DNA of 64,000 nt from Affinirhizobium lemnae (GTDB lineage Bacteria; Pseudomonadota; Alphaproteobacteria; Rhizobiales; Rhizobiaceae), in NCBI RefSeq assembly GCF_022968395.1, contig NZ_JALJQZ010000001.1, positions 215,833 to 279,832 of the forward strand, written 5' to 3'. Numbering within the stretch: the stretch's first letter is position 1; every line of letters starts with the position of its first letter. The position numbers were made by a program, and so were the translations under genes. The notes beneath the pieces were generated by a model that saw nothing but the letters and a program-made list of their open reading frames with translations, was not told where the DNA came from and did not search any database. Positions 18,177 to 29,436 of the stretch are shown here, one piece after another.

Positions 18177-19133
18177 TTACCAGCCGGGCATCATCGGTAT
18201 GCTGCGCAAGCGTGTTCCGCTGCGGCCGAACGGCTTGATTTCCGCGCCATCCACCTCATCGGCAGCCACCGTCGACGAAATATTGTCGAGACATGCGGTG
18301 ATGTGATCCGTGATCGCCGTCATCAGCGAAGTCGACAGACCGGGGCGTTTCATCAAACCGATCTGGACCGGGGGCAGCGAAGGAAAGCCATCCGTCTGCG
18401 TAAGAACTTTCATGCCAGGGCGAAGTGCCGATTCCGGCAGCACCGAAACCGCCATTCCAGCCAGCACGGCCGCGGCGACCACGGTTGAAGACCAGCTTGT
18501 GAACAGAATCTGATAGTCGCGCCCATCCGCATCGAGCGCCGAGCAGGCAAGCTGTCGCCAGTTGCAATCACGGCGTCCAACGGCCAGAGGCACAGGCGCG
18601 CTGTCCCGCAGCGGATGATTTGCCGATGCGACCCAGCACAGCGGCTCGGTTCGCACCACATCCGATTGCCGCGCACGTGGATTATGGGTCACGAGCGCGA
18701 TGTCAAGTTCGCCTCTTGCCATCTTCTCGGCCAGATCGACGGAGGGCTCGCAGACGATGTAAAGCTCGACATTCGGATGTGTCTTGGCAAAACGACCAAT
18801 GATTTCAGGCATGTAGCGGTCGGCATAGTCATCGGGCGTGCCAATGCGCAAGGTGCCTTCAAGACGGTTGTCGTCAAATGCGGCGATTGCTTCGTTGTTG
18901 AGGCGAATGATGCGGCGCGCATAGTTCAGGAGTTTTTCACCTTCCGCCGTAAGCCGGTTGCCTCGTCCGTCCTTGGTGAAGAGCTGCTTGCCGACTCGTT
19001 CTTCCAGACGTCGCATCTGCATGGACACCGCGCTCTGCGTCTTGAACACGCGGTCAGCTGCCTTCGTGAAACTGCCCGCGTCGACGATTGCGACGAAGGT
19101 ATGCAGCTGATCTATATCCAAAGGTGCAGACAT
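18177..19133 (-). CDS. LysR-family transcriptional regulator
   Basis: A 318-residue regulator with an N-terminal winged helix-turn-helix (residues 8-66, FVAIVDAGSFTKAADRVFKTQSAVSMQMRRLE in pieces) and a C-terminal periplasmic-binding-protein-like effector domain (GTLRIGTPDDYADRYMPEII onward). It is divergent from the DUF1127 gene and convergent with the dienelactone hydrolase. The regulated genes and ligand are unknown. Confidence 0.92.
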   Translation of the reverse strand: MSAPLDIDQLHTFVAIVDAGSFTKAADRVFKTQSAVSMQMRRLEERVGKQLFTKDGRGNRLTAEGEKLLNYARRIIRLNNEAIAAFDDNRLEGTLRIGTPDDYADRYMPEIIGRFAKTHPNVELYIVCEPSVDLAEKMARGELDIALVTHNPRARQSDVVRTEPLCWVASANHPLRDSAPVPLAVGRRDCNWRQLACSALDADGRDYQILFTSWSSTVVAAAVLAGMAVSVLPESALRPGMKVLTQTDGFPSLPPVQIGLMKRPGLSTSLMTAITDHITACLDNISSTVAADEVDGAEIKPFGRSGTRLRSIPMMPGW

Positions 19134-19317
19134 TTGTTTTATCCATCAGGTTCTCTGATGTTAATCATTAGAAACATTCGTTGGACTGATCAATATGAAT
19201 TCGGCGATAACTAAAACATAGCAAAGCGACATTGACCCCCAACGCCGCCAAATGCTGTCACTCCTGTGCAGCCGTGCAGGAGCGAGCTCCCTCGTGCCGA
19301 ATCGAAAGGATACTCCC

Positions 19318-19599
19318 ATGCGCACGACCGACCGGACCTTTACCCCTGCACTGGCTACTGCTGGCAAAGCCGAAACACGTTTCTTCGCCTCGGCTGTATT
19401 CTGGGTCAAATCCGTATTGAACGGTCTGCGCAATCGACAGGCGCTGTCAGCGATCGCAGAGCTTGACGAAGTCCATTTGCGAGACATCGGTCTTAACCGC
19501 CGGGACGTTGATCACGCACTTGAAACGACAGGTCTGTTGAAGGATCCGTTCACGCTCTTGCCGCCTGCTCCTCGTCAACGCAGCACATTTTCTCCGTGA
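19318..19599 (+). CDS. DUF1127 domain-containing protein
   Basis: A 93-residue protein with the DUF1127 core in its second half: RNRQALSAIAELDEVHLRDIGLNRRDVDHAL, the characteristic LxxLddhxLxDIGLtRxdi pattern. Rhizobial members of this arginine-containing family are linked in the literature to RNA metabolism and nutrient uptake phenotypes; nothing specific can be said here. AAAGGA precedes the ATG at 19318. A strong terminator lies downstream at 19750. Confidence 0.85.
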   Translation: MRTTDRTFTPALATAGKAETRFFASAVFWVKSVLNGLRNRQALSAIAELDEVHLRDIGLNRRDVDHALETTGLLKDPFTLLPPAPRQRSTFSP

Positions 19600-19749
19600 G
19601 GTGACAAGCCCAACCGTTGGGCTGAGTTCAAACTTCAGGTGGCCTATCCTGCCGCCTTGGCATTTCGGGTCAGGTGATACGCCTCCCGCCTGTTCGGAAT
19701 GCTCCAACTCGAATTTTCCCCGCAGGGTACGCCAATATCCCTGCCCCTT

Positions 19750-19784
19750 GCCCGGCCGGTATGCCCACCTGCCGGGCTTTTTTT
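19750..19784 (+). terminator. Rho-independent terminator
   Basis: Stem GCCCGGC/GCCGGGC (19750-19756, 19771-19777) followed by seven T residues. It lies about 150 bp after the DUF1127 gene and just before the 3' end of the convergent DUF937-like gene. Confidence 0.85.
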
Positions 19785-19798
19785 ATCGTGGAAGGGGC

Positions 19799-20677
19799 TC
19801 AGCCGTCACTCTTGCTTGGCTCTGCGGCTGCACCGCGCCGGTAGCCTTCCAAGAGTGCTTCCATATTCTTCTGATAGGCTTTCTGGACCTCAACCCCTGT
19901 ATCGAACATGGAATTCAGCATAGACCGGAAAGCCTCGCTATCCGGCTGGGGTACTTCTGCCTGCGCCTGTGGCTGCGCGGCTTCCTCGGCTGGCTTGGAT
20001 TGCAATCCGCGGGTCATCATGTCCTGAAATGCTTTGGCGAAGGGGTTGTCGAGGAAGGGATTTCCGGTCGCCTGCACCTTCTGTTCCTGCTGCTTGTCCA
20101 GCCCCCAGAAACTGCGCACAGCCTGGAACATCGGATTATCAAGGGAGAAGGGGTCGGCTTGCGGTTTCGGCTTCGGCTGGAAACCAATGGCCTGTAGCCA
20201 TTGCTCGCTCATGCGGGTCATGGCGTCCGGCGAAAAGGCATTGTTTGGCGTCATCTGGCCGCTCATCTGCTTGAACAGTCCGCCCATCAGCGTATCTGCC
20301 ATGGCAGGCATCATCTGCTTCAGCACGTCTTGCCCGATGCCGGTCAGTTGTGCGGCCTGCTCTGCCACCGCTCGGGAAACCTCCTTGGAACCGAAGAGCT
20401 TCTCCAGTACGGCATTGCCATCCATCATGCCCTGTGGGGTAAAGGCCTTGCTGACATCCTCGAAATACTTGCCATAATTGCCGGAATACATGGCGCTCAT
20501 CAGCGAGCTCATATCGTAGGGATTAGTACTCGATCGCTTGAAACCGGAGGAGAAGGCAGGCAGCAGTGCGGCCATGGCCTGCGCTGTCTGCTCCTGCGCC
20601 AAATTGAACTGCTTGGCCATGGCATCCATGGCTGCACCGTTCTGCGCTCTCATGATCATATCGAACAGCGGCAGCAT
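19799..20677 (-). CDS. DUF937-like hypothetical protein
   Basis: A 292-residue protein with an N-terminal helical repeat region (FNLAQEQTAQAMAALLPAFSSGF, and VAEQAAQLTGIGQDVLKQMMPAM) that resembles DUF937 proteins. The C-terminal part is Met/Gln/Pro/Ala-rich and probably flexible. No signal peptide or membrane span is seen. Function unknown. It is convergent with the DUF1127 gene. Confidence 0.75.
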   Translation of the reverse strand: MLPLFDMIMRAQNGAAMDAMAKQFNLAQEQTAQAMAALLPAFSSGFKRSSTNPYDMSSLMSAMYSGNYGKYFEDVSKAFTPQGMMDGNAVLEKLFGSKEVSRAVAEQAAQLTGIGQDVLKQMMPAMADTLMGGLFKQMSGQMTPNNAFSPDAMTRMSEQWLQAIGFQPKPKPQADPFSLDNPMFQAVRSFWGLDKQQEQKVQATGNPFLDNPFAKAFQDMMTRGLQSKPAEEAAQPQAQAEVPQPDSEAFRSMLNSMFDTGVEVQKAYQKNMEALLEGYRRGAAAEPSKSDG

Positions 20678-20710
20678 TCTATGGCTCCTCTCTGGATTGT
20701 GCTTATGACC

Positions 20711-20766
20711 GCACTATAGCGCATCCGGTAAACTGTGCAGCGGTTTTCGGAGGTAATTCAGAGAGA
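20711..20766. repeat. Imperfect REP-like hairpin
   Basis: Imperfect inverted repeat between the DUF937-like gene and gshA, reading AAAACCGCTGCACA on the minus strand. That core also occurs in the repeat at 4867-4913, so this may be a decayed member of the same family. Evidence is limited to the shared core and an imperfect stem. Confidence 0.4.
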
Positions 20767-20827
20767 AAGGGGGGAAGGGGCATGGCCCCTCCCTGATCAT
20801 CAATAACCCATCGTCAAACGCTGATGG

Positions 20828-22201
20828 TCAGTATTGGTATTCGTCGAAAACCGGATCGACCGATCCATTCCAGCGCCCGTTGAAGAGAACGAGCAGTTCT
20901 TCCGCAAGAACACGTTTCTTCGCCAGAATTTCTTCAAGCGGCTGCAGGAAGATGCGTTCATCCTGACCATCGCCGTTCAGGCGAGCACGCCGCTTCAGAC
21001 CATCGGTTGAAATTCGTACGATCTCGCGTGCCGTCTCCATCAGCGGATGTCCGGCAATCTCGGCCTGAAGGCCCGCTGCCGGAACCGCATCCCGAAGAGC
21101 CTGCACCGCCTCGAAGCTCCAGCCTGCGGTCACCTCCTCGGCAGCCGCCATGGCGGTGTCATCGTATAGTAGACCGACCCAGAAGGCGGGAAGCGCGCAG
21201 ATGCGACGCCACGGGCCGCCATCCGCTCCACGCATTTCCAGGTAGCGCTTCAGCCGCACATCCGGGAACAATGTCGACAGGTGGTTGGTCCAGTCGCCCA
21301 TATTGGGCTCCCAGTCCGTGACCTCGCCTTTCAGGGCGCCATTCATGAACTGGCGGAAGGTCACGTGGGTGCAATCATGATAGCGGCCGTCGCGCACGAT
21401 GAAATACATCGGTACATCCAGTGCCCATTCCACATAGTCTTCGAATGTGAAACCATCGCCGAGAGCTTTGGGCAGCAAGCCAGAGCGCGCATTGTCGGTA
21501 TCGCGCCAGATCTCGCCGCGCCAGCTTTGCAGACCGTTCGGCTTGCCTTCCGTGAAGGGTGAGGAGGCAAACAGGGCAGTCGCGAGCGATTGCAGCTTCA
21601 TCGAAAGCTTCATCTTCCGCGCCATATCGCCCTCGGAAGAGAAGTCCAGGTTCACCTGGATGGTGCAGGTGCGATACATCATGTCCAGGCCATGACGTCC
21701 CACTTTCGGCATGTAGCGCGTCATGATGTCGTAGCGGGATTTCGGCATGCGCGGCGTCTCGGCCAGCGTCCATTTCGGACTACCGCCGATACCAAGGAAG
21801 CGGATGCCCATCGGCTCCGCTATGTCGCGCAAGACGGCAAGGTGCTGGTTGGATTCACGACAGGTCTGATGCAGGGTCTCAAGCGGCGCACCGGAGAGCT
21901 CGAACTGGCCGCCGGGTTCGATGGAGATCGCACCCATGCCGGACTGCTCGCCCAGGCCGATGATGTTGTCGCCATCCATGATCGGTTCCCAGCCCAGCTT
22001 TTCCTGCATGCCGTTCAGCAGGGCGGAAATGCTGCGATCACCGAAATAGGGAACGGGACTGTTATCCGCCCGGAAGAACGCAAACTTTTCATGCTCGGTG
22101 CCGATCCGGAAATCGCTTTCCGGCTTGCAGCCCTTTGCCAGATAGTCGGCCAGTTCAGCCGTAGAGGTCAGCGGTGTGCTATCGGTAGTGTCACGGGCCA
22201 T
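20828..22201 (-). CDS. gshA: Glutamate--cysteine ligase
   Basis: ATP-dependent ligation of glutamate and cysteine, the first step of glutathione synthesis. The 457-residue protein belongs to the plant/alphaproteobacterial class: RIGTEHEKFAFF, ISIEPGGQFELSGAPLETLH, TCTIQVNLDFSSE and LQSWRGEIWRDTDNARSG are all diagnostic. Full length; the start ATG is at 22201. It lies downstream of rsmE on the same strand, 93 bp apart. Confidence 0.95.
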   Translation of the reverse strand: MARDTTDSTPLTSTAELADYLAKGCKPESDFRIGTEHEKFAFFRADNSPVPYFGDRSISALLNGMQEKLGWEPIMDGDNIIGLGEQSGMGAISIEPGGQFELSGAPLETLHQTCRESNQHLAVLRDIAEPMGIRFLGIGGSPKWTLAETPRMPKSRYDIMTRYMPKVGRHGLDMMYRTCTIQVNLDFSSEGDMARKMKLSMKLQSLATALFASSPFTEGKPNGLQSWRGEIWRDTDNARSGLLPKALGDGFTFEDYVEWALDVPMYFIVRDGRYHDCTHVTFRQFMNGALKGEVTDWEPNMGDWTNHLSTLFPDVRLKRYLEMRGADGGPWRRICALPAFWVGLLYDDTAMAAAEEVTAGWSFEAVQALRDAVPAAGLQAEIAGHPLMETAREIVRISTDGLKRRARLNGDGQDERIFLQPLEEILAKKRVLAEELLVLFNGRWNGSVDPVFDEYQY

Positions 22202-22294
22202 GGGAGACCTTGTTCAATGAAATTGCGGATGGGATTCCGATGATGGCTGCTTGAACCGGATCTTTGATCGGTGCAAGTGAATTTCTTTTGCAAG

Positions 22295-23050
22295 TCAGAT
22301 TGAATATGCACTGGATGACCAATCACCAATTGCAGCCTGAACCACGGCAAGTGCTGCAACGGCTGCCGTATCCGCCCGCAAGATTCGCGGACCAAGCGGA
22401 ATTGCGGTGACGTAGGGAAGGGTGCGAAGCCATTGGCGCTCCTCCTCGGAAAAGCCGCCTTCCGGACCCACGAGCAGTGCCAGCTTGCGTTCGGAAATTC
22501 CAGAAAGGACGGGTAGGGGGTTCTGGCTTTCCTCGCCTTCATCGCAGTAGATGATGCGGCGGTCCTTCGGCCAGGTTTCCAGCAGATCGCGCAGGCGAAC
22601 AGGCGTGCGAACCTCCGGCACGGAAAGAATTCCGCATTGCTCTGCGGCTTCCACGACATTGGCCTGCAAACGATCCAGATTGGTGATCTTGCCCTGGACA
22701 TGCTGTGTCATGACCGGCTGAAGCAGGCCTGCGCCCATCTCGACGGCCTTCTGCACCAGATAGTCCAGCCTCCCCACCTTCAATGGTGCGAAAAGATAAT
22801 GAAGATCCGGCAGCGGTGTCTGGGGTCGCGTCTGCTCCACAGGCGCCAACAGCAGTTTCTTGCGGCTGGGAAGCACCAGCCTGGCACGCCATTCGCCATT
22901 TGCACCATCGAAGATCAGCACGTCGTCATCGGCCTGCATACGCAGCACGTTGACGAGATAATTGTACTGATCGGCCGTGGCCTCCAGCTCGGCGCCAGCC
23001 GAAATGGCAGAGGCAACGAAGAGTCTTTGCATACGGAAGTTGGCGCGCAT
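22295..23050 (-). CDS. rsmE: 16S rRNA (uracil1498-N3)-methyltransferase RsmE
   Basis: SPOUT-class methyltransferase that modifies U1498 of 16S rRNA. The 251-residue protein has the N-terminal PUA-like region (RLFVASAIS ... [19 protein letters not shown]) and the C-terminal knotted SAM site with [15 protein letters not shown] and [18 protein letters not shown]. Starts at 23050 and 23032 are both possible. It sits 13 bp after the phosphate transporter and precedes gshA, probably in one unit. Confidence 0.93.
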   Translation of the reverse strand: MRANFRMQRLFVASAISAGAELEATADQYNYLVNVLRMQADDDVLIFDGANGEWRARLVLPSRKKLLLAPVEQTRPQTPLPDLHYLFAPLKVGRLDYLVQKAVEMGAGLLQPVMTQHVQGKITNLDRLQANVVEAAEQCGILSVPEVRTPVRLRDLLETWPKDRRIIYCDEGEESQNPLPVLSGISERKLALLVGPEGGFSEEERQWLRTLPYVTAIPLGPRILRADTAAVAALAVVQAAIGDWSSSAYSI

Positions 23051-23063
23051 CGGGAATGCCTGT

Positions 23064-24608
23064 TCAGCCTAAAAACCGCAACATAAGCATCACCACGCCA
23101 CCTGCAAGGGCCGCCGACAGCGGAACCGTGATCATCCATGCTGCAAGAATGCTCAGCAGGTGCGATCGGCGCACCAGGCGTCGGCGTCGTTCTTCAGCCT
23201 GATTGACATCTCGCGGGGGCTTGCCCGGGGCGACTTCGGTCATCCCCTGTTCTTGTGCAGTCAGGGAAAGATAGGTCTGTCTCTGCGCAGACCGGCGAAT
23301 GTACCATTCGCGAAACAGCCCGACACCGAAGACTGAGCCGACAGCGATGTGCGTCGAGCTCACCGGAGCGCCGATGCTGGAGGCTAAAATGACGGTGACC
23401 GCGGCCGAAAGAGCAACGCAGTAGGCCCGCATCGGATTGAGCTTGGTGATCTCCTTGCCAACCAGATTGACCAGTCGCGGTCCAAAAAGTAGCAGGCCAA
23501 GGGCAATTCCCAACCCGCCGATCGTCAGTTCCCAGAGGGGTACGGACTGCATCTCGAAATTCTGGGATCCTTCCAGGGCAGAAACGATGGCCGCCAGGGG
23601 TCCGATTGCATTGGAAACATCGTTCGCGCCATGAGCAAAGGAGAGCAGCGCCGCAGAAAAAATCAGTGGAATGCGAAACAGCACGCGCAGGGACTGGTTG
23701 CGGTTCTCAAGTCCTTCCGCGCTTTTTGCAATTATAGGTTGAATTATCATCCAAACCAGGACGCCGGTCACGAAACCAATACTCAGCGTGACGTGCATCG
23801 ACAGGAATATAATCTCGTTTGGCAAAACGATGAGGATATAGGTGGTGAAACTGCCGAACATCAGAGCAATCAAAAGCGGCACCCAACGCCGGGCCGCGGC
23901 AATCTTGTCGGGCGTATAGATGATGAACGTCTTGATAAAGGCGAGCATGGCCACGGCGATCAGCGCACCGAGAAGAGGCGATACGACCCAGCTGATTGCG
24001 ATGCCGCCGAGCACGGACCAGTTGACGGCATTCACCCCCGCAGCTGCAACGCCAGCGCCCATGACACCACCCACGATCGAATGGGTGGTCGAAACCGGTG
24101 CGTTGATCCAGGTTGCGATATTGATCCAGGCTGCTGCGGCAATGAGAGCTGCCATCATGATCAGCGACAGTTGAACTGGTCCCTGCACCATGTTCGGTCG
24201 CACGATGCCGATCGCGATTGTCCGCACGACATCGCTGCCGGAGATCAGCGCGCCTGCGATCTCGCAAATCGCCGCCAGCACAAGGCCCGTTCCGATGCTC
24301 ATGGCACGCGCGCCAACCGCAGCGCCAATATTGTTGGCAACGTCGTTTGCGCCGATATTCATGGCCATGTATGCGGCAAGCGCCGCCGCAAGGACAATAA
24401 GAATACTTTCCGGATGACCCGTCATGGCGCCCACGGCCATCAGCATCGCTGCGACGACAAAAAGAAAGGCCGCTCCGGGGGCAGCCAGCCTGCGCCCGAT
24501 ATGGCGCGAGGCATCCTCGACAAGGTTAATCTTTTCCAGATCTTTATCCAGCGTTGCTTTGCGCAAGGACTTTCGCCGGTTCGCCTTTGATGGGTCAGGA
24601 TTATTCAC
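23064..24608 (-). CDS. pit: Inorganic phosphate transporter, PiT family
   Basis: A 514-residue inner-membrane phosphate symporter. It carries the two PiT signature repeats, [15 protein letters not shown] (about residue 87) and [14 protein letters not shown] (about residue 325), in many hydrophobic segments. A hydrophilic insert near residues 430-480 and a basic N-terminal tail (about 45 residues) are extra to the core. Low-affinity metal-phosphate uptake is expected from the family. Confidence 0.92.
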   Translation of the reverse strand: MNNPDPSKANRRKSLRKATLDKDLEKINLVEDASRHIGRRLAAPGAAFLFVVAAMLMAVGAMTGHPESILIVLAAALAAYMAMNIGANDVANNIGAAVGARAMSIGTGLVLAAICEIAGALISGSDVVRTIAIGIVRPNMVQGPVQLSLIMMAALIAAAAWINIATWINAPVSTTHSIVGGVMGAGVAAAGVNAVNWSVLGGIAISWVVSPLLGALIAVAMLAFIKTFIIYTPDKIAAARRWVPLLIALMFGSFTTYILIVLPNEIIFLSMHVTLSIGFVTGVLVWMIIQPIIAKSAEGLENRNQSLRVLFRIPLIFSAALLSFAHGANDVSNAIGPLAAIVSALEGSQNFEMQSVPLWELTIGGLGIALGLLLFGPRLVNLVGKEITKLNPMRAYCVALSAAVTVILASSIGAPVSSTHIAVGSVFGVGLFREWYIRRSAQRQTYLSLTAQEQGMTEVAPGKPPRDVNQAEERRRRLVRRSHLLSILAAWMITVPLSAALAGGVVMLMLRFLG

Positions 24609-24674
24609 GCAGCCTCAAACCGCCATCTTTGTATTGCCGATGTAATCAGCGGTCTTTGGCAGACGGTTGACAAT

Positions 24675-25178
24675 TTAGCGACCGACGGCCTTGAGCGACG
24701 AGCTCACGCGATGATCGGGATGATTTCCGAAAGCAAGGATGAGGTTGCGCAGTTCCGGTTCCTGAACGCGCGATGCCGCCGTCTGGCAATCGGCCCAATC
24801 CAGATCGCGGACACCCTTTTCCTTGAAGTTATCCACCATTGCGTCGACGCGTAGCGGATGGACCTGAACCCGAACAGGAACTTTCAAGCCATTCTTGAGC
24901 TTCTTGAGATATCCAAAGTGACCAAAGGCTTCCTTCTCGGCAGTGCCGCGCACCCCCGCTTCCTCTAAAGCTTCACGCTCGGCAACGGCATGGGCCTTCT
25001 TGCCCTTCATCGGCCAACCCTTGGGGATGACCCAGCGTCGGGTTTCGCGGCTGGTCAGAAGCAGGATCTGGAGCCCATGGATGGAATCGATCCGATAGCA
25101 CAGTGCGGCATATTGCTGACGCGGCGGTCGCCGCATCATCAGCAAAATGTTTTCCGTTATGCGATCGAGCAGACTCAC
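24675..25178 (-). CDS. NUDIX hydrolase
   Basis: A 167-residue NUDIX-fold protein. The Nudix box region reads GWPMKGKKAHAVAEREALEEAG: the REALEEAG half is canonical, while the position usually held by the first Glu is Lys. The pattern RRWVIPKGWP resembles diphosphoinositol-polyphosphate-type and related rhizobial NUDIX enzymes. The start is GTG at 25178, after an AGGA-containing leader. The substrate is unknown. Confidence 0.87.
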   Translation of the reverse strand: MSLLDRITENILLMMRRPPRQQYAALCYRIDSIHGLQILLLTSRETRRWVIPKGWPMKGKKAHAVAEREALEEAGVRGTAEKEAFGHFGYLKKLKNGLKVPVRVQVHPLRVDAMVDNFKEKGVRDLDWADCQTAASRVQEPELRNLILAFGNHPDHRVSSSLKAVGR

Positions 25179-25441
25179 TTTCCTACATCTCCTTTCTGCG
25201 ACCGATTATGACGCAAGAATCAGCCCTTGCACAGCTGTTCAGTATATATAAAACAATAGTGCCGACCTTTGCTCCTCGTCTAGAAACAGATTTTACGGGC
25301 GATAAGTTGCATGAGCCTTAACCGGTCACCACCATTGCAGGCATCGAGTTTCAGATAAGTCTGCTTTGGCAGCGGCACAAGCTTGATGCGCCTACACGAA
25401 AGTGAGAGGAATGCGATATTGACCAGATGAGGGAGGCAGTC

Positions 25442-26893
25442 TTGTCTGACGTGATTTCGTTTCTTCAGCCGCGCGAAAAGGTGCTGGCTCGCCGTTCTAC
25501 AATCATCGCGGATCTGGCGGATCTGCTCCCGGCCGATTGCCTGGTGCATGAGCCGCGCGAACTTGTTCCCTTCGAAACGGACGCCTTCGTCGCGTATCGT
25601 CGGCTGCCGCTGGCCGTCGTTTTGCCTCACACCACCGCCCAGGTGGCGGCAGTGCTGAAATACTGTCATCGCTATGGCGTCCCTGTCGTGCCGCGGGGCG
25701 CTGGTACCTCTTTGTGTGGCGGGGCCATTCCGCAGGAGGACGCGATCGTCATCGGTCTGTCGAAGATGTCGCGAATTCTCGAAGTCGACTTTGCCAATCG
25801 CACGGCAACCGTGCAGGCGGGGGTCACGAACCTTTCCATTTCGGACACGGTCGGGCCCGAGGGCTATTTCTATGCTCCCGACCCAAGCTCGCAGCTCGCC
25901 TGCACCATAGGCGGCAACATCGCTATGAATTCCGGCGGTGCCCACTGTCTGAAATATGGCGTAACGACCAACAATCTCTTGGGCGTCAAGATGGTGCTGA
26001 TGGACGGCACGGTCATCGATCTGGGCGGCAAGCATCTGGATAGTGCCGGTTACGATCTTCTGGGCCTGGTTTGTGGATCGGAAGGCCAACTTGGTATCGT
26101 GACCGAGGCAACAGTGCGCCTGCTTGCAAAGCCGGAAGGGGCGCGTCCGGTACTTTTCGGCTTCACGAGTTCCGAGGAGGCCGGGGCCTGTGTGGCAGAT
26201 GTCATCGGGGCGGGGATTATCCCCGTGGCAATCGAATTCATGGACAAGCCAGCCATCGAAATCTGTGAGGCCTTTGCCAAGGCTGGCTATCCGCTGGATG
26301 TCGAAGCCTTGCTGATTGTCGAGGTTGAGGGGTCCGAAGCCGAGATGGAGGCCATGTTGGCCAGCATCGTCGAGATTGCCCGTCGCCACGGCGTCAAAAC
26401 CGTGCGTGAAAGCCAGTCTGCCACCGAGGCGGCGCTGATCTGGAAGGGCCGCAAATCCGCCTTCGGCGCAACCGGGCGAATCGCGGATTATATCTGCATG
26501 GATGGCACGGTGCCGCTTAGCCAGCTTTCCTATGTCCTGAAGCGTACGGGTGAAATCGTCGAAGGGTTCGGCCTGCGTGTCGCCAATGTCTTCCATGCGG
26601 GGGATGGCAACATGCACCCGCTGATCCTGTTCAATGCAAACGATCCCATTGAGGCGGCCAAGGCGGAAGCCGCTGGCAACGAAATTCTGAAACTGTGCGT
26701 CGATGCCGGAGGCTGCCTGACCGGGGAGCATGGCGTTGGCATCGAAAAGCGGGATCTGATGCTGCATCAATACACGCGGGCCGAACTCGATCAGCAGATC
26801 CGTGTCCGGGAAGCCTTTGACGGTCAATGGCTGCTCAATCCCTCCAAGGTCTTCCCGCTTGACGGACGGCCGCAGACTGCCGGTGCCGCATGA
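25442..26893 (+). CDS. glcD: Glycolate oxidase subunit GlcD
   Basis: FAD-containing catalytic subunit that oxidises glycolate to glyoxylate. About 483 residues. The FAD-binding type 4 domain spans roughly residues 50-230 (VPVVPRGAGTSLCGGA, APDPSSQLACTIGGNIAMNSGG) and the C-terminal substrate domain holds VFHAGDGNMHPLI and GEHGVGIEKRDLM. TTG at 25442 is preferred because AGGGAGG lies just upstream; the in-frame ATG at 25427 overlaps that site. It overlaps glcE by 4 bp. Confidence 0.92.
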   Translation: MSDVISFLQPREKVLARRSTIIADLADLLPADCLVHEPRELVPFETDAFVAYRRLPLAVVLPHTTAQVAAVLKYCHRYGVPVVPRGAGTSLCGGAIPQEDAIVIGLSKMSRILEVDFANRTATVQAGVTNLSISDTVGPEGYFYAPDPSSQLACTIGGNIAMNSGGAHCLKYGVTTNNLLGVKMVLMDGTVIDLGGKHLDSAGYDLLGLVCGSEGQLGIVTEATVRLLAKPEGARPVLFGFTSSEEAGACVADVIGAGIIPVAIEFMDKPAIEICEAFAKAGYPLDVEALLIVEVEGSEAEMEAMLASIVEIARRHGVKTVRESQSATEAALIWKGRKSAFGATGRIADYICMDGTVPLSQLSYVLKRTGEIVEGFGLRVANVFHAGDGNMHPLILFNANDPIEAAKAEAAGNEILKLCVDAGGCLTGEHGVGIEKRDLMLHQYTRAELDQQIRVREAFDGQWLLNPSKVFPLDGRPQTAGAA

Positions 26894-28098
26894 GCCTTCT
26901 TCTGGTCCCGACATGTGAAGACGAGGCGGCGGATATGATCCGCGCCGCCGCCGAAGCAAAACGCAGTCTCGCAATTTCTGGCGGCAATACCCGCAGCGGC
27001 TTCGGTCAGCAAGTCGAAGCACAGGGCGTCCTGCGTTCGCCCGGACTTTCCGGCATTGTCGCTTATGATCCGGCAGAAATGGTTTTGACCGCACGCGCTG
27101 GAACGCCGGTGGCCGAGATCGATGAGGCGCTTGCCGAAAATGGCCAGATGCTGGCCTTCGAGCCCATGGACCATCGCCCCGTCATGGGCACTTCGGGCGA
27201 ACCGACAATCGGCGGCATCTTCGCAACCAATACATCCGGTCCCCGCCGGTTCGTTGCCGGTGCAGCGCGTGACAGCCTTCTGGGCGTCCGCTACATCAAT
27301 GGTCGCGGCGAGGTTCTGAGAGCCGGTGGACGTGTGATGAAGAATGTCACCGGCCTGGATCTCGTCAAGCTGCTGGCCGGCTCCTTCGGGACACTGGGCT
27401 TTCTGACCGAAGTTACCTTCCGTGTCCTTCCGCGCCCGCAGGACCAGCGCACCATCATTCTCTCTGGACTTGACGATGGAGAGGCCACTCGCGCCATGGC
27501 GATTGCCATGAGCCTGTCGGTCGAGGTCTCAGGCGCGGCACATCTGCCGGAAAGCGTCAGGGGCCGCTTCCTGAACGCCACTCTGCCGGACGGACCCGCC
27601 ACGGTTCTAAGGCTCGAAGGCCTTGCCGCATCGGTGGCCGTGCGTGCCGAAAAACTGGTCGCAACGCTGCAATCACTTGCGCCCATCAGCCAGTTGGATG
27701 CCGAAGAAAGCCGCGTTCTCTGGCAGGAAATCCGCGATGTCAAACCCTATGTCGATGGCACGATGAAGCCCTTGTGGAAGGTCTCCGTCGCGCCCACCAG
27801 CGGTTTCCAGCTGGTCGCGGCCCTTCGCTTGCAGGCGGGGATCGATTGCTTCTACGACTGGCAAGGTGGCCTTTTGTGGATGCGCATGGAATCCGAGCCG
27901 GAAGGAGAACTCGTGCGTCACGTCATGCATCAGATCGGCGGCGGCCACGCGACGCTTGTTCGGGCGAGCGTTGATATGAGGGCAACAGAAAACGCGTACG
28001 AGCCCTTGCCCGCAGCGGTTCTTGCGCTTCAGGCAAGGATCAAGAGCCAGTTGGATCCAGCCGGCATTTTCAACCCGGGCAAGATGGCAAGAGGCTGA
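26890..28098 (+). CDS. glcE: Glycolate oxidase FAD-binding subunit GlcE
   Basis: Second subunit of the glycolate oxidase complex, 402 residues. It has an FAD-binding type 4 domain (LAISGGNTRSGFGQ, FEPMDHRPVMG, PTIGGIFATNTSGPRRF and GRVMKNVTGLDLVKLLAGSFGTLG). It is shorter than GlcD in the C-terminal domain, as usual. The start overlaps the glcD stop by 4 bp and the stop lies 3 bp before glcF, so the three genes form one operon. Confidence 0.93.
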   Translation: MSLLLVPTCEDEAADMIRAAAEAKRSLAISGGNTRSGFGQQVEAQGVLRSPGLSGIVAYDPAEMVLTARAGTPVAEIDEALAENGQMLAFEPMDHRPVMGTSGEPTIGGIFATNTSGPRRFVAGAARDSLLGVRYINGRGEVLRAGGRVMKNVTGLDLVKLLAGSFGTLGFLTEVTFRVLPRPQDQRTIILSGLDDGEATRAMAIAMSLSVEVSGAAHLPESVRGRFLNATLPDGPATVLRLEGLAASVAVRAEKLVATLQSLAPISQLDAEESRVLWQEIRDVKPYVDGTMKPLWKVSVAPTSGFQLVAALRLQAGIDCFYDWQGGLLWMRMESEPEGELVRHVMHQIGGGHATLVRASVDMRATENAYEPLPAAVLALQARIKSQLDPAGIFNPGKMARG

Positions 28099-28101
28099 GC
28101 G

Positions 28102-29391
<1,290 letters not shown>

Positions 29392-29397
29392 CCAGGA

Positions 29398-29429
29398 ATG
29401 CTGGCGGTCGCAGAAATCGCCGCCAGCAT
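29398..29429. terminator. Convergent terminator-like stem between glcF and an L,D-transpeptidase
   Basis: Perfect 10-bp stem ATGCTGGCGG/CCGCCAGCAT with a 12-nt loop in the 45-bp gap between two convergent genes. No T-run follows on either strand, so it may be a bidirectional stabilising or termination structure. Confidence 0.5.
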
Positions 29430-29436
29430 CCAGAAT

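Noticed and set aside
25280..27094. 604-codon minus-strand frame antisense to glcD
   Set aside because: Shadow of the glcD coding frame; glcD and glcE are well supported on the plus strand.
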